From Oceanobacillus oncorhynchi (lineage in GTDB: Bacteria; Bacillota; Bacilli; Bacillales; Amphibacillaceae): a DNA stretch of 64,000 bases. The number at the start of each line of letters is the position of its first letter. Positions within the stretch are counted from its first letter, which is position 1. The notes beneath the pieces were generated by a model. That model was not told where the DNA came from, searched no databases, and worked only from the letters and a program-made list of their open reading frames with translations. The position numbers and the translations under genes were made by a program. Shown here piece by piece: positions 44,766-52,883 of the stretch. The DNA is taken from assembly GCF_000821065.1 (NCBI RefSeq), contig NZ_CDGG01000001.1, positions 2,294,001-2,358,000 on the forward strand, written 5' to 3'.

Positions 44766-45367
44766 GAAATCATCTCCTCATAATTTTTCAATAATGCAAT
44801 ACCGATATCCCCGCTTTTTTCCGGGTGAAATTGCATTCCTGTTATATTTTTATCCTGCACGATTGCTGGTACGCGTCCGCCATAATCGGCACTGGCGACC
44901 AATGTTTTTTCTTCCAGTTCATCAATTGCATAGGAATGGACGAAATAAACATATGGATTTTCTCCGAGCTGATGTAATAAGCGCTGAGGCTGATTGGATT
45001 GCAGGATATTCCAGCCCATATGCGGCACTTTGACCCTGTCTGAAATACGTTTTACCGAACCGGATAGAAGACCAAGTCCTGTACATCCGCCATTTTCTTC
45101 GCTGAATTCATAGAAAAGCTGCATCCCAAGACAGATGCCTAAAATTGGCTTGCCGCTTGCCGCTTCTTTTTTCAAAATCGTATCTAATTTGTAGCGCTGT
45201 AATGCTTCCATCGCATCCTTGAAGGCGCCGACGCCTGGAAGAATAATGGAATCCGCCTGATGGATTTCTTCCGGATCCATGGTCAATTTAGAGTTTTTCC
45301 CTAATTTATCTAATGCAAATTGCAGGCTTTTAATATTTCCTGCACCGTAGTCAATAATGGCAATCAT
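44762..45367 (-). CDS. hisH: Imidazole glycerol phosphate synthase, glutaminase subunit
   Basis: A 201-residue class I glutamine amidotransferase. It starts IAIIDYGAGNIKSL, has the nucleophile Cys in ILGICLGMQLFYE (near residue 80) and the His-x-Glu pair in GMQFHPEKSGDIG (near 181). It supplies ammonia to HisF. AGGAGG lies upstream of the ATG. Confidence 0.95.
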   Translation of the reverse strand: MIAIIDYGAGNIKSLQFALDKLGKNSKLTMDPEEIHQADSIILPGVGAFKDAMEALQRYKLDTILKKEAASGKPILGICLGMQLFYEFSEENGGCTGLGLLSGSVKRISDRVKVPHMGWNILQSNQPQRLLHQLGENPYVYFVHSYAIDELEEKTLVASADYGGRVPAIVQDKNITGMQFHPEKSGDIGIALLKNYEEMIS

Positions 45368-45387
45368 ATCCCAGCCTCCTTTTAATC

Positions 45388-45972
45388 TTATAGGCTTCCT
45401 TTCGTAGAAGGAACACCCTTTATGGTCGGGTCAATGGATACCGCTTCACGAATTGCTCTGCCCAATCCTTTGAAGATGGATTCAATCATATGATGTGTAT
45501 TGGTTCCGTATAAAACTTCCACATGAAGGGTCACCTTGGCATGGCTGGTGAAGCCAATCAGAAACTCTTCCACTAATTCGGTATCGAAATTCCCGACTTT
45601 GTCCTTTAACCCGTCTACACGATAAACTAAAAAGGAGCGGCCGCTGATATCGATGGAAATGGAGGAAAGAGATTCATCCATTGGTGTTGTTGCTGTTGCA
45701 TAGCGTTTAATGCTTTCCTTTGTTCCTAATGCTTCATTAAATGCCTGACCAAGCACAATGCCGATGTCTTCTACCGTATGATGCTGGTCTACCTCTAAAT
45801 CTCCGTCACATGCGACCTGCAAATCTAATCCGCCGTGTTTGGTAAAGAGAGTCAGCATATGATCTAAAAAGCCGACCCCTGTTTTTAATTCTGATTTTCC
45901 TTCTCCATCTACGTTAAGAGCAAGGGATATATTCGTTTCTTTGGTTTGCCGTTCTTTTTCAGCTTGACGCAT
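45388..45972 (-). CDS. hisB: Imidazoleglycerol-phosphate dehydratase
   Basis: A 194-residue Mn-dependent dehydratase, monofunctional as in Firmicutes. Metal motifs are GVGFLDHMLTLFTKHG (near 40) and DQHHTVEDIGIVLGQA (near 68), with EVLYGTNTHHMIESIFKG repeating the pattern near 160. I start at ATG 45972, 7 bases from AAAGGAG; the longer frame from 46008 overlaps hisD more deeply and lacks a site. Confidence 0.95.
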   Translation of the reverse strand: MRQAEKERQTKETNISLALNVDGEGKSELKTGVGFLDHMLTLFTKHGGLDLQVACDGDLEVDQHHTVEDIGIVLGQAFNEALGTKESIKRYATATTPMDESLSSISIDISGRSFLVYRVDGLKDKVGNFDTELVEEFLIGFTSHAKVTLHVEVLYGTNTHHMIESIFKGLGRAIREAVSIDPTIKGVPSTKGSL

Positions 45973-47263
45973 CGTTGTTCTCCTTTCGAATTCGAATTGC
46001 ATTGGCATGCCCGGTCAGGCCTTCCGCTTCAGCAATTGTGATAATGGTATCAGCATAATCCAGCAGCCGTTCCTTTGAATAATGAATGGTGCTCGATTTT
46101 TTCATGAAGTCATACACACCGAGCGGGGAGGAAAAGCGAGCGGTCCCATTTGTCGGCAGCGTATGGTTAGGGCCAGCAAAATAGTCACCTAAAGGTTCGC
46201 TGGAATACGGACCGATAAAAATAGCTCCAGCATGCTTAATTTTCTCCACTTGTTCTTCCGCATTATTTCCCATTAATTGCAGATGCTCCGGAGCAATCGT
46301 GTTAATTAATTCGATTGCTTGTGCTTCATCCTCGCAGATAATAATTTTTCCGTTTGTCTGAATCGATTCACGGATAATAGCTGCCCGCTCCAGTAAAGGA
46401 ATTTGCCGCTCAACCTCTTTTTGTACTTTCTCTGCATAAGCAGCATCTGTTGTCACACAAATTGAGGCAGCATCCTCTGCATGTTCCGCCTGGGATAATA
46501 AATCAGCGGCAACGTAGGAAGGAGGGACGGTATTATCAGCAAAGGCACAAATCTCACTTGGACCTGCAATCATATCAATGGCAACATCGCCAAACACCCA
46601 TTTTTTCGCACGGGCGACAAATGCATTCCCGGGTCCAACGATTTTGTCAGCTTTAGGGAGACTCTCTGTTCCATAGGCCAGAGCAGCAACAGCCTGAGCG
46701 CCGCCAATTTTGAATACCTGATCCGCACCGGCGATTTTTGCTGCTGTCAGTACAACAGGATCAATCGTTCCGTCGGGGCGGGGAGGGGTTGTAATCACAA
46801 CCTGCTCGACACCGGCAACGACAGCTGGAATCACATCCATTAATACCGTGGAAGGATAGCTTGCTTTTCCTCCGGGAACGTAGACTCCGACACGCTCCAG
46901 TGGGGTTATTTTTTGACCAAGACGAATGCCGGGCTGCGGGCTGAACTGAAAACCTTCTTCTTTGGTTCGTCGCTGGTACTGGCGAATGTTTTCCGCAGCT
47001 TCTGTTAATGCTTGAAAGAGAGCTGGCTGTTCAGATTTTACTTTATCAAAGGCAATATTCCATTCCTCATCAGAAACGAGCAAGGAGGATAAATCAGCTT
47101 TATCAAATTTTTTACTATATGCAAGTGCTGCTTCATCACCGTGCTCCTGTACAGCACGGATAATTTCCAAAACCTGCTCATCTAAATTTCGCTGCATCAG
47201 CTGTGTTGCTTTTTCAGTATTTACTGCATTTTGTTTATATGTTTCATAACGGAGAATTTGCAT
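45959..47263 (-). CDS. hisD: Histidinol dehydrogenase
   Basis: A 434-residue zinc enzyme that oxidises histidinol to histidine in two NAD steps. Typical blocks are ERVGVYVPGGKASYPSTVLM (near 110), KIGGAQAVAALAYGTE, DKIVGPGNAFVARAKKWVFG, IDMIAGPSEICAFAD and the zinc/catalytic region HAEDAASICVT. It ends with GPNHTLPTNGTARFSSPL. I prefer ATG 47263; a GTG three codons earlier is possible. It overlaps the end of hisG. Confidence 0.95.
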   Translation of the reverse strand: MQILRYETYKQNAVNTEKATQLMQRNLDEQVLEIIRAVQEHGDEAALAYSKKFDKADLSSLLVSDEEWNIAFDKVKSEQPALFQALTEAAENIRQYQRRTKEEGFQFSPQPGIRLGQKITPLERVGVYVPGGKASYPSTVLMDVIPAVVAGVEQVVITTPPRPDGTIDPVVLTAAKIAGADQVFKIGGAQAVAALAYGTESLPKADKIVGPGNAFVARAKKWVFGDVAIDMIAGPSEICAFADNTVPPSYVAADLLSQAEHAEDAASICVTTDAAYAEKVQKEVERQIPLLERAAIIRESIQTNGKIIICEDEAQAIELINTIAPEHLQLMGNNAEEQVEKIKHAGAIFIGPYSSEPLGDYFAGPNHTLPTNGTARFSSPLGVYDFMKKSSTIHYSKERLLDYADTIITIAEAEGLTGHANAIRIRKENNDASS

Positions 47264-47897
47264 TTTTCTCACTCACAACCTGTTCCAATTTTTTTAGTAC
47301 ATCTTGAATTTCTTTTGAACGTGTTACGAAGCTTGCTTTATTCACAATAAATTTTGTACTGATGGTTTCGATATCTGCTAATACCTCTAATCCATTTTCA
47401 TGCAGGGTGTTTCCTGTCTCGACAATATCAACGATGTAATCCGCAAGTCCAATTAATGGCGCCAGCTCAACGGATCCATTGAGATGTACGGTCTCAATTG
47501 TCTGATTACGTTTGTCAAAAAATTTCTTGGCAATATTCGGATATTTGGTGCCAATCGTTAACGACTGATTATCAGGAAGAGAGACTCCTTTTTTTCCGGC
47601 GACAGAGAATTTACATTTTCCAATCCCTAAATCAAGAATTTCATAAACATCTGCTTCTGTTTCAATAATATTATCTCTGCCGACAATCCCGATATCCGCA
47701 GCGCCTTTTTCAACATAAATCGGAACATCCATCCCTTTTAAAAAGATTAACCGTAATGTCTTATCTTTATTAAAAAAAACGAGCTTACGGGTTTTTTCAT
47801 GAAACCCTTCAAAATGGATTCCTGCTGCTTCTAGTAAATCAATCGATTGCTTTGCAGGGCGGCCTTTGGCTAAAGCGATAGTTACTGGCTGCATCAT
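47244..47897 (-). CDS. hisG: ATP phosphoribosyltransferase, short form catalytic subunit
   Basis: A 217-residue short HisG, which lacks the regulatory C-terminal domain and therefore needs HisZ. It shows TIALAKGRPAKQSIDLLEAAG, GAADIGIVGRDNI and the PRPP-binding DIVETGNTLHENGLEV (near 160-175). First committed, feedback-controlled step of histidine synthesis. The start overlaps the hisZ stop. Confidence 0.95.
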   Translation of the reverse strand: MMQPVTIALAKGRPAKQSIDLLEAAGIHFEGFHEKTRKLVFFNKDKTLRLIFLKGMDVPIYVEKGAADIGIVGRDNIIETEADVYEILDLGIGKCKFSVAGKKGVSLPDNQSLTIGTKYPNIAKKFFDKRNQTIETVHLNGSVELAPLIGLADYIVDIVETGNTLHENGLEVLADIETISTKFIVNKASFVTRSKEIQDVLKKLEQVVSEKNANSPL

Positions 47898-49105
47898 TTA
47901 ACGTCCTTTCTAAAATACCAATCTAGTAATTCCTGATTTGTCTTAAACACTGCTGCTTCTTTTTGTTTACTATATACTATCTCTTCGGATTTTACGAGTA
48001 TCTCCGGTGAATCAGAGCGATTTTCCTTTTTATCGAACGCCTTTACAATGACTGTCTGATTTGCTTCCCGGAACAATTCGGCGAGTTGAAAAGCATGCTG
48101 GCGTTCAGAAGCTTCATAACGAAGCTGGATTATCTCAGCTTCTGTAAAGATGCCAGGGAGCAGGTCAACAAGCAAATCAACCTCAAAAGCAAAGCCGATT
48201 GCCGGCGTTTCCTGATGAAAGGAGCGGGTTAAATAATCATAGCGTCCTCCCATCATAATGGGCTGGCCAAGCCCCTCCGCAAAGCCCTGAAAGATAATGC
48301 CGGAATAATAATTCATATGGTTGATCAGGCCAAGGTTGATCGAAATATAGGAATCCACCTGATAATCCTGGAGAAGCTGGTACACTCTTGATACATAGTC
48401 CAGTTCTTCACGCATCTTGTCTGATGAGATAATATTCTCCGCTTCATCGATAACAAAGCTTGCATCTCCGTATAACATTGGAATTTTACGAAGCTTTTCA
48501 ATTAAGGCAGCCTCCAGTCCCAAGTCTTTTAAAAAGGGAACAATCTCCGAGATGTTTTTCGACTGAATATATTGATCCAGTTCTTTCTGCTGCATGGCGT
48601 CCAGGTCAGCCTCGCGTAATAATTCTTTATAAAAAGCAGCATGACCAATTTCTATTTTAAAAGAAGGAATCTCTAATTCTTTTAAGCTGGTTACAGCTAA
48701 TGCAATCAGCTCTGCATCAGCTTCCGGCGTACGTTCTCCAAATAGCTCTACACCTGCTTGTGTGCGGGAGCGTTCTTCTGTCGTGGAACGGAAAATATCC
48801 AGCACATAGGAGAGGCGTCCGGTTGCTACTTCCTCCTGCAAATTGGTATAATGTCTGGCAATCGGGATGGTTGCATCCGGCCGCAGTACGAGCACTTTTC
48901 CAGATGGGTCGATCAGCTTCAGCATATCGGCTGTATTGACGGTCCCTTGAACATCGTTATATAAATCATAATTTTCAAAAACGGGTGTCTCCACCTGCTG
49001 ATATCCAAATTTAGAAAAGCGGCCGGTTAATGTATGGATAACATGACGTTTTTTTGAAAATTGTTTCGGGTAGAACATGGTATGAAGCAGTTGTTTATTT
49101 CTCAT
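47894..49105 (-). CDS. hisZ: ATP phosphoribosyltransferase regulatory subunit (HisRS-like)
   Basis: A 403-residue paralogue of histidyl-tRNA synthetase without the anticodon-binding tail. It has the class II motif 2-like RPDATIPIARHYTN and LDIFRSTTEERSRTQAGVELFG, but not a full catalytic histidine-binding set. It forms the octameric complex with short HisG and binds histidine for feedback. I start at ATG 49105, 9 bases after GGAGGAG; the six upstream codons are dropped. First gene of the his operon. Confidence 0.93.
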   Translation of the reverse strand: MRNKQLLHTMFYPKQFSKKRHVIHTLTGRFSKFGYQQVETPVFENYDLYNDVQGTVNTADMLKLIDPSGKVLVLRPDATIPIARHYTNLQEEVATGRLSYVLDIFRSTTEERSRTQAGVELFGERTPEADAELIALAVTSLKELEIPSFKIEIGHAAFYKELLREADLDAMQQKELDQYIQSKNISEIVPFLKDLGLEAALIEKLRKIPMLYGDASFVIDEAENIISSDKMREELDYVSRVYQLLQDYQVDSYISINLGLINHMNYYSGIIFQGFAEGLGQPIMMGGRYDYLTRSFHQETPAIGFAFEVDLLVDLLPGIFTEAEIIQLRYEASERQHAFQLAELFREANQTVIVKAFDKKENRSDSPEILVKSEEIVYSKQKEAAVFKTNQELLDWYFRKDVK

Positions 49106-49125
49106 AAAAATTCTCCTCCGCATTC

Positions 49126-49199
49126 AACGCTTTATCAATTTAATGCTTTATCTAATTAAAGTTATTTAGTATTATAGTAATGTTCAGAAAAAAAGTCAA
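49126..49199 (-). promoter_or_regulatory. Promoter and candidate operator of the his operon
   Basis: On the minus strand TTGACT (49194-49199), a 17-base spacer and a perfect TATAAT (49171-49176). A near-palindrome TTAGTAT-T-ATAGTAA (49166-49180) covers the -10. Two direct repeats GATAAAGCRTT (49142-49152 and 49126-49136) lie 16 bases apart in the leader. No T-box fits in the short leader, so a repressor site is more likely. Confidence 0.7.
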
Positions 49200-49218
49200 T
49201 GAAAGGAGCATAACTTTT

Positions 49219-50007
49219 ATGTATGATTTTCATATGCACTCAAGCTTTTCGGCAGATTGCGATGCAGAGATGGAGGAGATGATTCAGGAAGCGATAAACA
49301 AAGGGATGAAGGAAATTGCGTTTACAGAGCATTTAGATGTGGATTATCCGGATAAGGAATGGGAGTTTAGCTTCGATAAAGAAGCTTATCAAAAAAAATT
49401 AGAAGGGTTGCGGGAGAAATATCAGGATCGAATCCAAATCCGTAAAGGGATTGAGGTAGGGGTGCAGCCGCATGTGCTTCAGGAGACATCCGATTTTATT
49501 AATCAGTTAGAGCCGGAATTTATTATTTGTTCCATGCATTCGGCAAATAAACAGGATTTGCATTCCGGTGAATTTTTTGAAGATAGAACCGTAGATGAAG
49601 CATATCGTATTTATTTTGAAGAGTACTATGAATGCCTGAAAAATTTTAAAAACTATCATATTTTAGGTCATCTTGATTTAGTCAGCAGATATGCATCTGG
49701 GGGCTGGGAACATGTGCCGCAGGATATTATGGAAGAAATATTAAAACTGGTTATTTCAGAAGGCAAGGGAATCGAATTAAACACATCCGGCTATAAATAT
49801 GGTATGAATGCACCGCTGCCAAGTAAAAATTTATTGCGATTATACCGTAAGCTTGGCGGAGAAATTATCACATTAGGTTCTGATGCGCACCGTCCGGAAG
49901 AGATTGCTGCTCATTTTGAAGAGGCTAAAGAGATATTAACAGATTGCGGTTTTTCTTATATATGCAGTATGAATGGAGATAAGGTACAATATCACTCTAT
50001 AAAATAA
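49219..50007 (+). CDS. hisJ: Histidinol-phosphate phosphatase (PHP family)
   Basis: A 262-residue PHP-domain phosphatase that makes histidinol for HisD. Metal motifs are DFHMHSSFSADCD (residues 3-15), AFTEHLDVDYP (near 37), FIICSMHSANKQD (near 107), ILGHLDLVSRY (near 155) and TLGSDAHRPEEI (near 225). I start at ATG 49219, 9 bases after AAAGGAG. It diverges from the his operon, and its leader overlaps the his -35, so the two are likely controlled together. Confidence 0.93.
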   Translation: MYDFHMHSSFSADCDAEMEEMIQEAINKGMKEIAFTEHLDVDYPDKEWEFSFDKEAYQKKLEGLREKYQDRIQIRKGIEVGVQPHVLQETSDFINQLEPEFIICSMHSANKQDLHSGEFFEDRTVDEAYRIYFEEYYECLKNFKNYHILGHLDLVSRYASGGWEHVPQDIMEEILKLVISEGKGIELNTSGYKYGMNAPLPSKNLLRLYRKLGGEIITLGSDAHRPEEIAAHFEEAKEILTDCGFSYICSMNGDKVQYHSIK

Positions 50008-50170
50008 AAATGCAATTCAGCGGGGGTTGCTGCTAATAGAATCAATTGGTCGTTGCTGACTGTTAGAACTTCCGTAAAGAGACACCATAATTCTTCATTT
50101 ATGAGGCGGGATTCTTACAGTCAGTTACACTGTGTAAATTAATGACGCTTTTTCAACACTTTTATGAATT

Positions 50171-50184
50171 TGTAAACGTTTTAA
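50171..50184 (+). promoter_or_regulatory. cre-like site upstream of the UspA gene
   Basis: TGTAAACGTTTTAA matches the cre consensus except at the penultimate base. It lies 56 bases before the gene, within or near the promoter. Confidence 0.45.
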
Positions 50185-50239
50185 AGGAAATGTGTTACGA
50201 TAATAATAGGAAGACAATACGAGTTAGGGAGGAATAGGG

Positions 50240-50674
50240 ATGAGTATGAATATATTAGTAGCTTATGACGGATCCGACCTTAGTAAAAAAGCAGTAGAAG
50301 AAGCGAAAGAGCAGGTGAAGCTTGCAGAAGACGCCATTGTCCATGTGGTTACCGTTATTTCCAATGGCGGACCGACTGTAAATGCAGCCCTTGCCCGTGC
50401 ATTTATGGACGATTTGGCAGAGGAAGCACGTCCTGCCATTCATGAAATATATAAAGATTTGGAAGCGGATGGAATAGCATGTGAAACAGAAGTTTTGATA
50501 GATTATTCTTTCCGTAATCCAGGTTCTAAAGTGATTGAATATGCCAAAGAGAAGGAAATAGATTTAATTGTTTTAGGAAGCCGCGGACTTGGAGGAGTAG
50601 GAAGATTTCTGCTTGGAAGCGTCAGTACGCAGATTGTTCATCAATCGGCGTGTAAAGTACTTGTTGTGAAATAA
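50240..50674 (+). CDS. Universal stress protein (UspA family)
   Basis: A 144-residue UspA-fold protein that probably binds ATP: the N-terminal NILVAYDGSDLSKKAVEEA and the C-terminal nucleotide loop LIVLGSRGLGGVGRFLLGSVSTQIVHQS (G-2x-G-9x-G(S/T) type, residues about 110-137). Such proteins respond to starvation or stress; the exact task is unknown. It has a good GGGAGGA site and a strong terminator and is monocistronic. Confidence 0.92.
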   Translation: MSMNILVAYDGSDLSKKAVEEAKEQVKLAEDAIVHVVTVISNGGPTVNAALARAFMDDLAEEARPAIHEIYKDLEADGIACETEVLIDYSFRNPGSKVIEYAKEKEIDLIVLGSRGLGGVGRFLLGSVSTQIVHQSACKVLVVK

Positions 50675-50679
50675 AGGAT

Positions 50680-50737
50680 AAATAAAAGTCTCAAGCTCTC
50701 ATGATATTTGGTTATGAGAACTTGAGACTTTTATTTA
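50680..50737 (+). terminator. Terminator after the UspA gene
   Basis: aataaaagtctcaag (50681-50695) pairs perfectly with cttgagacttttatt (50721-50735), with an inner ctcat/atgag pairing. Confidence 0.85.
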
Positions 50738-50867
50738 TAAGGGGTGAACCAAGTCTCTGAGCACTTTTTGCCCAAACGATTAGTGACAGCAGCAATCATA
50801 TTATTTCAATCAGCATAGTATGGCAGCATATTTTCCAGTCTATGAAGAATAGTACTTTAAAAATCTC

Positions 50868-50932
50868 TTGACCATTAATAGGCATCTATGTATAATTTTA
50901 ATCGTAATCATTACGAAACGTAATCATTACGC
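50868..50932 (+). promoter_or_regulatory. SigA promoter with two tandem Zur boxes
   Basis: TTGACC (50868-50873), a 17-base spacer and a perfect TATAAT (50891-50896). Two palindromes follow: TCGTAATCATTACGA (50902-50916) and ACGTAATCATTACGC (50918-50932). Both carry the CGTAATNATTACG core of the Bacillus Zur box. They cover the start site, as expected for zinc repression. Confidence 0.88.
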
Positions 50933-50952
50933 ATAATGGAAGGAGTGTTTCT

Positions 50953-51528
50953 ATGAAGAAGTTTTGGCAATTAGGAATTATATTAGGCTTAATTAGTTTC
51001 CTGTTTATAGCTGGCTGTCAGTCCGGAAATGAAGAAGCAGATAATCAAGATGAAGGGACAGACAACCAGGAAGAGACAGAAGGAAATCATGAAGAAGAAG
51101 AGCATAACCATGATCATGATGACGAAGCGGTTTCCTTCGAGGATGTGCCGGAAAATATCGAAATTGAAGGGTTATCCGACCATTACCATACAGGCGATGT
51201 TTTTAAATTAGAGGCAGTAACAGAAGAGGAAGGTTTGGATCATTGGCACTGGTACATACGTGATTCTGCTGAAGAGGAATGGACCGTAGCAGAAGATCAA
51301 TACGGGGATTCTTATATGGGTGATGCAGAAGTAGATGGACAGGAAGTTCTTGCGGTTCTATACGATGATGATCATAATCCAGTTGCCAAGTCTCCTGTTA
51401 CAGAAATTACGATTGACGACCATGAAGGCGAGGATCATGACCATGAGCATGAAGATGGTGAGGAAGGCGATCATGACCACGATCATGACCACGATCATGA
51501 GCATGAAGATGACGACCATCATCATTAA
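50953..51528 (+). CDS. Zur-regulated His-rich lipoprotein (probable zinc-binding)
   Basis: A 191-residue lipoprotein: lipobox IAGC (residues about 19-22), an acidic linker with an EEEEHNHDHDDE cluster (near 47-58), a compact domain (about 60-155, SDHYHTGDVFKLEAV and DHWHWYIRD) that looks beta-sandwich-like, and a tail made almost only of His, Asp and Glu (DHDHDHDHEHEDDDHHH). The domain and its repeated H-x-H pairs suggest a zinc sponge or chaperone at the cell surface. It is not adjacent to a ZnuABC transporter. Regulated by the two Zur boxes. Family not recognised with certainty. Confidence 0.82.
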   Translation: MKKFWQLGIILGLISFLFIAGCQSGNEEADNQDEGTDNQEETEGNHEEEEHNHDHDDEAVSFEDVPENIEIEGLSDHYHTGDVFKLEAVTEEEGLDHWHWYIRDSAEEEWTVAEDQYGDSYMGDAEVDGQEVLAVLYDDDHNPVAKSPVTEITIDDHEGEDHDHEHEDGEEGDHDHDHDHDHEHEDDDHHH

Positions 51529-51905
51529 TCATATTATGAATAGAGGGCAATAAAGACTTATAAGCAGAAATGGATTATCGGCCGGGATATTATTATGAAC
51601 GGATTGCCCAATAATGATTGAAAGCAAATAGAATGCTGTTTAAAAAGCAGATTCTATTTGCTTTCTTTTTATAGATACCCATGGCGGAGGAATGAACAGA
51701 GGGCTTCCTGCAGGTACTTATTTTTCAATCATTATTTTCTTAAAATTTGTATTTTAATTCCTGATAAAAAATATGCCAATGAAGTAAAAAAATAAACACA
51801 TAAAGTAGAAGAAATGGTGTTCCAGCAAAGGAAGGATGTTATAATAGCTATGTACTTCAGAGCATGAGATGTACTTAGATTTACAACAGAAATTGAGGGA
51901 AATAA
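51529..51905. other. Intergenic region
   Basis: About 375 bases. It holds the terminator of the His-rich lipoprotein (51620-51670) and, near 51840-51845, a TATAAT that may serve the next gene; its -35 is not clear. No ORF is credible. Confidence 0.4.
51620..51670 (+). terminator. Terminator of the His-rich lipoprotein gene
   Basis: gaaagcaaatagaat (51620-51634) pairs perfectly with attctatttgctttc (51651-51665), then ttttt. Confidence 0.85.
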
Positions 51906-52712
51906 ATGAGAAAGAAGATTGCAGGTATTGTCCTGGGTCTCCTGGTTATCTGCGCCATTGCAACAGGTATTTATTTTTACCAGAACGATGAAACGCAAGC
52001 AGAGGAGTATACCGGTGCACCGACGATTTTTATACATGGTTATAAAGGAACGGAGAATTCATTTGGTCATATGCTTGACCGTTTTGAAAATACGTACCAA
52101 TGGGGAAATAAAGGATTTATCTACTATGTGACAGAGAACGGAGATATTGTCGATTATAACTTAAATAACGGGAGATATGCGCCCATGTTTGTACAGATTG
52201 TTTTAGAGGATAATCGTGCAAGCTTTGAGGAAAGTACAGAATGGATTGCGGCAGTGCTTCTTCATCTAAAGGAAAATTATCGAGTGGAGGAAGTTAACCT
52301 GGTCGGACATTCTATGGGCGGTATTCTTGCTGTGAAATATACGATGGAATATGCAAGGAATGACTATCCATCTGTTAATAAACTTGTAGCCATCGGCAGT
52401 CCATTTGATGGTATTTATAATGAAAGATATTTTGAAATTCATCAAGATGCAGCTGCAGAAGATTTGAAACCCGATTCGCATGCGATAAATATGCTGCAGC
52501 AGAATATGTTTCCTGCGGATGTGGATGTTTACAGCATTGCCAGTACAGGTGATTCCGTTGCTGTTCCGGAAAGTGTGAAGGCACTGAGGAGTATGATACC
52601 CGAACAAAATTTCAAAGAGACGATTATTGATGACCCGCAGCTGACACACAGTGCCTTGCACGAAAGTATGCAAATTGATAAATTGATTCATAGCTTTTTG
52701 TGGCAAGATTAA
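51906..52712 (+). CDS. Membrane-anchored alpha/beta hydrolase (DUF915 type)
   Basis: A 268-residue protein with one N-terminal membrane anchor or signal (residues about 5-24), then an alpha/beta-hydrolase fold. It has the oxyanion region PTIFIHGYKGTENSF (near 38), the nucleophile elbow VNLVGHSMGGILAVKY (Ser near 137), a catalytic Asp in VYSIASTGDSVAVPES and a likely catalytic His in TLTHSALHE-like QLTHSALHES (near 250). It is of the DUF915/YfhO-like bacterial group; the substrate (lipid or ester outside the membrane) is unknown. Confidence 0.83.
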   Translation: MRKKIAGIVLGLLVICAIATGIYFYQNDETQAEEYTGAPTIFIHGYKGTENSFGHMLDRFENTYQWGNKGFIYYVTENGDIVDYNLNNGRYAPMFVQIVLEDNRASFEESTEWIAAVLLHLKENYRVEEVNLVGHSMGGILAVKYTMEYARNDYPSVNKLVAIGSPFDGIYNERYFEIHQDAAAEDLKPDSHAINMLQQNMFPADVDVYSIASTGDSVAVPESVKALRSMIPEQNFKETIIDDPQLTHSALHESMQIDKLIHSFLWQD

Positions 52713-52755
52713 AGTGAATCAACTACAATGGTATAGGATTGATTTATCAAATAAT

Positions 52756-52792
52756 CTTACTTCAGTTATGCGGAAATGCTCAACTGGAGTAA
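52756..52792. repeat. Inverted repeat upstream of murB
   Basis: cttacttcagtt (52756-52767) pairs with aactggagtaag (52781-52792), 12 bp with one G-U, loop 13 bases. No T-run follows directly. It lies about 90 bases before murB and may be a leader hairpin or operator. Confidence 0.45.
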
Positions 52793-52883
52793 GATGAATG
52801 CCTGTTTTTAACAAAGTAGGAAAAGAATGAGAATATAAAGGTCAAATAGAGAAAAGCTTTTGACAAATTAAAGGAATGATAGC

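Noticed and set aside
49106..49200. Histidine T-box or attenuator in front of hisZ
   Set aside because: The leader is only about 60 bases and has no T-box sequence or terminator.
51335..51553. Alternative frame over the His-rich tail rich in Met, Thr and Ile
   Set aside because: Frame shadow of the GAC/CAT/GAT repeats coding the His/Asp tail.
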